Shown: one piece after another, positions 5,494 through 6,089 of the stretch
How the letters are laid out: each line of letters opens with the position of its first letter
How positions within the stretch are numbered: the stretch's first letter is position 1
The notes under the pieces: generated by a model
Seen by the model: only the letters and a program-made list of their open reading frames with translations
Databases searched by the model: none
What the model was told of the DNA's origin: nothing
From: Actinomycetes bacterium
GTDB taxonomy: Bacteria > Actinomycetota > CADDZG01 > JAHWKV01
DNA: 6,089 nucleotides
Assembly: GCA_029263035.1 (NCBI GenBank)
Contig: JAJCYF010000218.1
Location: 1 to 6,089, forward strand
Direction: 5' to 3'
Position numbers and translations under genes: made by a program

Positions 5494-6089
5494 ATGGAAA
5501 AGACTTTGGACGGATCGGATCTCACCCTTAAACAACGGGCAATCCTGGACTTCATTGTGGCCACGGTGGAGACGCGCGGTTTTCCACCGGCGGTGAGGGA
5601 GATCTGCGAGGCGGTGGGGCTCAGCTCCCCCAGCACGGTTCACGCCCACCTGGGCAGCCTTGAAGACCGCGGGTACATTCGCCGGGACCCCACCAAGCCC
5701 CGGGCCATCGACGTCCGCTGGGGCCGCCAGGTGCCGGTTCAGGCGGCCGCGCCGGAGGACCGGTCGGTCACCGACCTCCCCATCTACGGATCCATCGCCG
5801 CCGGACCAACATCGCTGGCCGAGCAGAACCTCGAAGGCACCCTGCCGTTCCCGAAGGACTTCATCTCGGACACAAATCACTTCGTGCTGACCGTCAAAGG
5901 CGAGTCGATGATAGACGCGGGTATTCTGGATGGCGACCTGGTCGTAATCCGAGCGCAATCGGATGCGTCGAACGGCGACATCGTCGCCGCCCAGGTTCAT
6001 GGGGAGACCGGGGAAGCTGAAGCAACCATCAAACGGCTTCGAAAAGAGGCGGGCAGGATCCTACTGGTCCCCGCCAACCCGGCCATGGA
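5494..6089 (+). CDS. lexA: LexA, SOS-response transcriptional repressor (3' end missing)
   Basis: The first 198 residues are present; the end lies beyond the right edge (typical LexA is about 200-240 residues). LexA dimers bind SOS boxes; the RecA-DNA filament triggers self-cleavage and derepression. Residues about 10-75 form the winged helix-turn-helix: LTLKQRAILDFI (10-21), FPPAVREI (30-37), LSSPSTVHAHLGSLEDRGYI (43-62) and the wing RRDPTKPRAI (63-72). A linker follows, then the S24-family self-cleavage domain. The scissile bond should be Ala103-Gly104 in YGSIAAGP (98-105), the nucleophile Ser138 in VKGESM (134-139), and the general base Lys180 in TIKRL (178-182). All catalytic parts are present, so the repressor should be functional. 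Three SOS boxes just upstream indicate autoregulation and control of the divergent LysM gene. Identification is secure. Confidence 0.96.
   Translation, partial: MEKTLDGSDLTLKQRAILDFIVATVETRGFPPAVREICEAVGLSSPSTVHAHLGSLEDRGYIRRDPTKPRAIDVRWGRQVPVQAAAPEDRSVTDLPIYGSIAAGPTSLAEQNLEGTLPFPKDFISDTNHFVLTVKGESMIDAGILDGDLVVIRAQSDASNGDIVAAQVHGETGEAEATIKRLRKEAGRILLVPANPAM

Noticed and set aside
5428..6000. 190-codon minus-strand frame opposite lexA
   Set aside because: Antisense shadow of an unmistakable lexA; it would also run across the control region.
1..6089. CRISPR array, insertion sequence, tRNA/rRNA or toxin-antitoxin genes
   Set aside because: No direct-repeat array, terminal inverted repeats, transposase motif or structured RNA gene was seen; the window is almost fully accounted for by four genes and one control region.

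Overview
The window is high-GC DNA (roughly two thirds G+C by eye) and reads as a chromosomal DNA-damage-response locus of an actinobacterium. The evidence for Actinomycetota is an AdnAB-type pair of helicase-nuclease genes, operators of the form TCGAAC-N4-GTTCGA, and a lexA gene divergent from a small membrane LysM protein, as in Mycobacterium (lexA/Rv2719c). Nothing fixes the genus; it need not be a mycobacterium. No mobile element, RNA gene or CRISPR array is visible.

Layout, left to right. Positions 1-1960 (minus) hold the first 653 codons of an AdnB-like UvrD-family motor gene that runs off the left edge. It overlaps by 4 bp (GTGA) with the gene before it, an AdnA-like helicase plus Fe-S PD-(D/E)XK nuclease of 988 residues (4923-1957, minus). 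About 73 bp upstream, on the same strand, is a 132-residue single-pass membrane protein with a C-terminal LysM domain (5395-4997). The control region at 5371-5493 separates it from lexA, which reads rightwards from 5494 and leaves the window after codon 198. Four genes thus fill almost the whole window.

The control region is the most informative part. It carries three close matches to the Gram-positive LexA operator. Two of them lie in the -35/-10 spacers of two promoters that face each other and interlock, one driving lexA and one driving the LysM gene. LexA should therefore repress both itself and the LysM gene, a probable YneA/ChiZ-like damage-induced division inhibitor. No convincing terminator or separate promoter is visible between the LysM gene and the helicase-nuclease pair. 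A reasonable inference is one SOS-induced transcript encoding division arrest followed by double-strand-break resection (LysM-adnA-adnB). That linkage is the main new hypothesis here, and it is not demonstrated by the sequence.
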